This document shows positions 7,101-8,655 of a stretch of DNA of 8,655 nucleotides, piece after piece. Both the position numbers and the translations under genes were made by a program. Positions within the stretch are counted from its first letter, which is position 1; every line of letters begins with the position of its first letter. The stretch is taken from positions 1 to 8,655 of the forward strand of contig JAISEB010000250.1 in assembly GCA_031264395.1 (NCBI GenBank). Direction: 5' to 3'. The stretch is from Treponema sp. Lineage in GTDB: Bacteria; Spirochaetota; Spirochaetia; Treponematales; Breznakiellaceae. The notes under the pieces are model-generated. The model was not told the DNA's origin. It was given only the letters and a program-made list of their open reading frames with translations, and did not search any database.

Positions 7101-7535
7101 ACCTATTCCCGTTTCAGGTTTACCATAGGCTTTACCGTGGACGTTGCCAATTTTCTTGACGTCACCTTTTCGGCCAATTCGGAAAACGCCGTCGTATACC
7201 GCTATCTTCAGGGTATCCCCTATTTCAGGCTTCCCGACGGTTTTGAAGTTACGGGTGAAAAGAACCCGTTTAAGGACCTCATCGATTCTTTCCGCTTTAA
7301 CGATCCTCTAAAGCGGGCGGGCTCCGGCTTCAAGCTTAAATCGTTCACCCTTACCGCCGTACATCATCTTGGGGACTGGAACGCCAAACTGGGCCTTACC
7401 CTTGCGCCGTACCTTCCCACAGGCGGCACGAAGTATGTCTTCAACAACGAAATTTCCTTTATTGTCCAGTGGGTGCCCATCAAGGAGATCAAGACGGACG
7501 TAAGCGTCGACAAGGAAGTGTGGGCCTTTAAGTAA
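4122..7535 (+). CDS. lptD: LptD/OstA-family outer-membrane assembly protein with SAP-like N-terminal module
   Basis: A predicted outer-membrane beta-barrel of the LptD (Imp/OstA) family, which inserts lipopolysaccharide in Gram-negatives. In treponemes lacking classical LPS the cargo is unclear. The 1137 residues comprise a signal peptide (basic start, hydrophobic 11-25, likely cleaved after LPA near 27), an acidic Pro/Ala linker (30-58), a SAP-like helix-loop-helix (about 60-99, with LTELASW, GLSDAG and EDLARRL), an OstA/LptA-like periplasmic domain (about 113-290, ending GEIPVLYIPFLHIPADEI), then a long barrel with alternating aromatic strands to a Phe-Lys end. A Pro/Gly-rich low-complexity stretch at about 587-628 is probably a surface loop. 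It is much longer than E. coli LptD (about 784 residues) and has one Cys in the barrel and none in the periplasmic domain, so the E. coli disulfide pattern is absent. The start lies 4 nt after the uvrA stop with only GGGA directly before it, suggesting translational coupling. Confidence 0.88.
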   Translation: MKKGRLWCTRTLLFVLCGAAFVFSLPAQDAGLAGEAAEPGESAPATEGETPPADPDLSVYELDIKTSTLTELASWCRTVGLSDAGSREDLARRLRDYYVLESPPAGAVQPGRRVITIESARTSEYFTLEAVNEEYARLRGNVVVSLKEGSAAHRISAREILYNRTRNIMTASGGVEYEREQEDTIETFKGESITVNLDNWAGVFLAGFSERSDKGDDTAYRFSGTVISRSGDEVTVLTDAEISNAKNTDSLWSLKASKLWLLPGSDFALFNAVLKVGEIPVLYIPFLHIPADEIIFHPVLGYRSREGSFLQTTTYLLGRPKASSATESSVSKIFGGGGESEKRREGIFLRSTGKKVRNTEEPTLKTILDLYAKLGVYLGTDLTIPASGNLGLLDVSAGLGFSRTLAHLTDGSYSPFAPAYDGQSDWNRSRLISWDVPFRYRFNASGSFSGGAGSFTWALPYYSDPYTDRDFLDRSEEMDWMHIVQEGASIMDTEASETEIQNFEWRVSGSFNPNFPGLAPYVSAFSISGLSSAVAFRTREVGASHSSFRQDSPSNKFFFPDKFTIYSINTSVAGTPFSWTASGINTETAPAEEAGTGPLLPGVPIAPWPAAGDDGRQTDGGGGLAPPSLNQRFDLPLSGGPRFSIDYRLNPSSATELQWRSAEVGTYTNWQTAGDIDWSEISSVMSVFRGEGSLGFTLDHTGGGAYTTAVTFSGTAAWQDFAFLNTDAEEFSTSGTADPAKVRAARERNYSSTYYTTSFDYSTRLRPFYQSSVWGDTSLTYGARGLMARTEFVAGSGNDPEWKTIYGAWDKESLESHQIAANIAARIMDKAQTLVLSADLPPEEIILSGNATARAWISETNANVKFFPEGRDEANNDKRYLDFLYSTETLRFGDTGSLQQYMIYDPHKKVFTTLTTTLALGGLSASYTAARMMPYRLETTPPIGWVTSGDETLCPRDFTLGYVKSLGPKKLWDDRLSLSFNINTSFNVDLQRFTYSRFRFTIGFTVDVANFLDVTFSANSENAVVYRYLQGIPYFRLPDGFEVTGEKNPFKDLIDSFRFNDPLKRAGSGFKLKSFTLTAVHHLGDWNAKLGLTLAPYLPTGGTKYVFNNEISFIVQWVPIKEIKTDVSVDKEVWAFK

Positions 7536-8655
7536 CGCTCATGCCCGGACGCCAGTCCATGCCGGGATCGAGGGGGTAAATGGGCCGCCTGACTTTGCGG
7601 TAGGGGATGGTTTCAAGAATCTCGCAGGAACAGCCCCGGGAGGCCGCCATGATGGCCCTGGCGGCTATCTTTTTGAAGCAGGGCTCCAGGTAGCCGAGCT
7701 TTACCAGGACGAGGCAGTAGTCCGCCGGGTTTACCCCCAGCGCGGGAAGAAGGCCTTCGTCCCCGAATCCTATGTGCCTTGACGTGACGCTGACAAGCAT
7801 GTTCGAGTGCCGCAGAAGGACAAGATCGGCGCGGCAGGGGCCGTAGGATCTGGCGATCTTTTCCACCCGTACCCGCAGGGGGATCTTCCTGCCTGAAACC
7901 CTGTCCCAGTTGCCCCCCAGCGTTATGTCACATTCCGCGCCTTCACCGGCCTCTATGCAGGAAGATACCGCGGGGGCGTCGTAGAAACCGGAGTAGAGCA
8001 GGGGACCGGGAAGTTCCGCCAGGTTCATGGAAAGGACTGTTTCCAGAAGTTCCGTCGCGTCGCCCGCGGCCCCCGCGGTGGGATTGTCGCCCGAGTCCGA
8101 CACAAAGACGGGGCGTTCCCCCCTTTCGAGCACGGCGTCAAAAGCCGCCTCCATGGCGCCGCGCGAATCGTACTGTTCGACGCTGAAGGCAAATTCTCCC
8201 CGCTTCTTCCAGAATGTTTCCGCCAGATCCCCGGCGGCCTCCTCAAGGGCGTTCCTGTTTTCCTCGAAGCCCGTAACAAGAACGGTAACGGCGTTGTATT
8301 CAGAGTCCGCCCAGGGGAAGCCCAGAAGCAGGGAAGCGGCAAGAACGTCTCCCCGTTTTTCCAGATCCCTCGCGGTCCCGATAAGGGAAGCCATGGGTTC
8401 CGAAGACGTTTCCGATTTTTCCCCCGCCAGCATCATGGGAACGCTTTGGGAGGCGGTGTACAGTTTCTTCCCGGAAGAAAGGGAGGCAAGCAGCGTTTTC
8501 GCGGCCAGGACTCCTGTTTCAAAGCTGTCGGTGTGGGGAGCGGTCTTGTAGCCCGCGAAGCCGTCCACCGTTTCAAGCAGGGCGGGGGTGACGGTGGCGT
8601 GCATGTCAAGCGCCGCGGTAAAGGGAACGCCGGGGAGTATTTCCCGCAGCGCCGT
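7528..8655 (-). CDS. M81-family metallopeptidase (MlrC-like), C-terminal part; N-terminus outside window
   Basis: The minus-strand frame is open to the right edge and ends at TAA (7530-7528), giving 375 visible codons. ATG 8604 is internal: the 17 codons upstream, ending FTAALD, continue the family sequence. M81 proteins are Zn-dependent hydrolases named after MlrC, which cleaves linear microcystin; members in other bacteria probably act on other small peptides or amides, and the substrate here is unknown. Visible marks are the metal-binding DMH followed 22 residues later by the His of PHTD, a GFPWAD segment, the SDSGDNPTAGAAGD motif opening the C-terminal domain, GGNWD, and a closing RRPIYPLDPGMDW. 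About the first third of the protein, with the expected Glu ligand, is missing. It converges on the lptD-like gene and overlaps its last 8 bp. No signal peptide can be assessed. Confidence 0.9.
   Translation of the reverse strand, partial: TALREILPGVPFTAALDMHATVTPALLETVDGFAGYKTAPHTDSFETGVLAAKTLLASLSSGKKLYTASQSVPMMLAGEKSETSSEPMASLIGTARDLEKRGDVLAASLLLGFPWADSEYNAVTVLVTGFEENRNALEEAAGDLAETFWKKRGEFAFSVEQYDSRGAMEAAFDAVLERGERPVFVSDSGDNPTAGAAGDATELLETVLSMNLAELPGPLLYSGFYDAPAVSSCIEAGEGAECDITLGGNWDRVSGRKIPLRVRVEKIARSYGPCRADLVLLRHSNMLVSVTSRHIGFGDEGLLPALGVNPADYCLVLVKLGYLEPCFKKIAARAIMAASRGCSCEILETIPYRKVRRPIYPLDPGMDWRPGMSVT

Overview
The window looks like a chromosomal segment of a GC-rich spirochaete, most likely a treponeme-type organism. 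This rests on three things: uvrA is followed directly by an LptD/OstA-type outer-membrane assembly gene, a pairing I recall from Treponema (TP0514-TP0515 in T. pallidum); the LptD protein carries an unusual N-terminal SAP-like module; and the truncated left-edge gene resembles a poorly characterised family (start MSDWLP) that I recall from gut treponemes. The genus call is inference from memory, not a database result.

Layout. 1-283 (minus): the first 94 codons of an uncharacterised gene, cut by the window edge. 284-1203: about 920 bp without a convincing gene but dense in structure. Moving away from the truncated gene there is a strong Shine-Dalgarno, a hairpin at the predicted mRNA 5' end, a perfect -10 box framed by a 9-bp inverted repeat, an 11-copy array of 21-bp units (350-580) that alternates two unit types with roughly complementary cores, a second outward-facing promoter on the plus strand, a run of 15 G (642-656), a duplicated 56-bp element built on a 9-bp ACGGAC period (808-947), and a duplicated pyrimidine-rich element built on a 9-bp TTCTTCRAC period (991-1165). 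1217-4117 (plus): uvrA, complete. 4122-7535 (plus): lptD-like gene, complete, 4 nt after uvrA. 7528-8655 (minus): the C-terminal part of an M81-family metallopeptidase (MlrC-like), convergent with lptD and overlapping it by 8 bp.

How it fits together. uvrA and lptD look like a two-gene operon with coupled translation. They combine nucleotide excision repair with outer-membrane assembly, so the link is probably one of transcription and genome history rather than shared function. The M81 enzyme is a separate unit that meets the operon tail to tail. The most unusual part is the regulatory region of the left-edge gene. Its promoter sits inside a dyad, its -35 region lies in the first unit of the 21-bp array, and the other end of the array supplies the -35 of a promoter firing the opposite way toward the poly-G tract. 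This architecture suggests a variable or switchable expression locus. The sequence shows the elements; their regulatory function is inferred.
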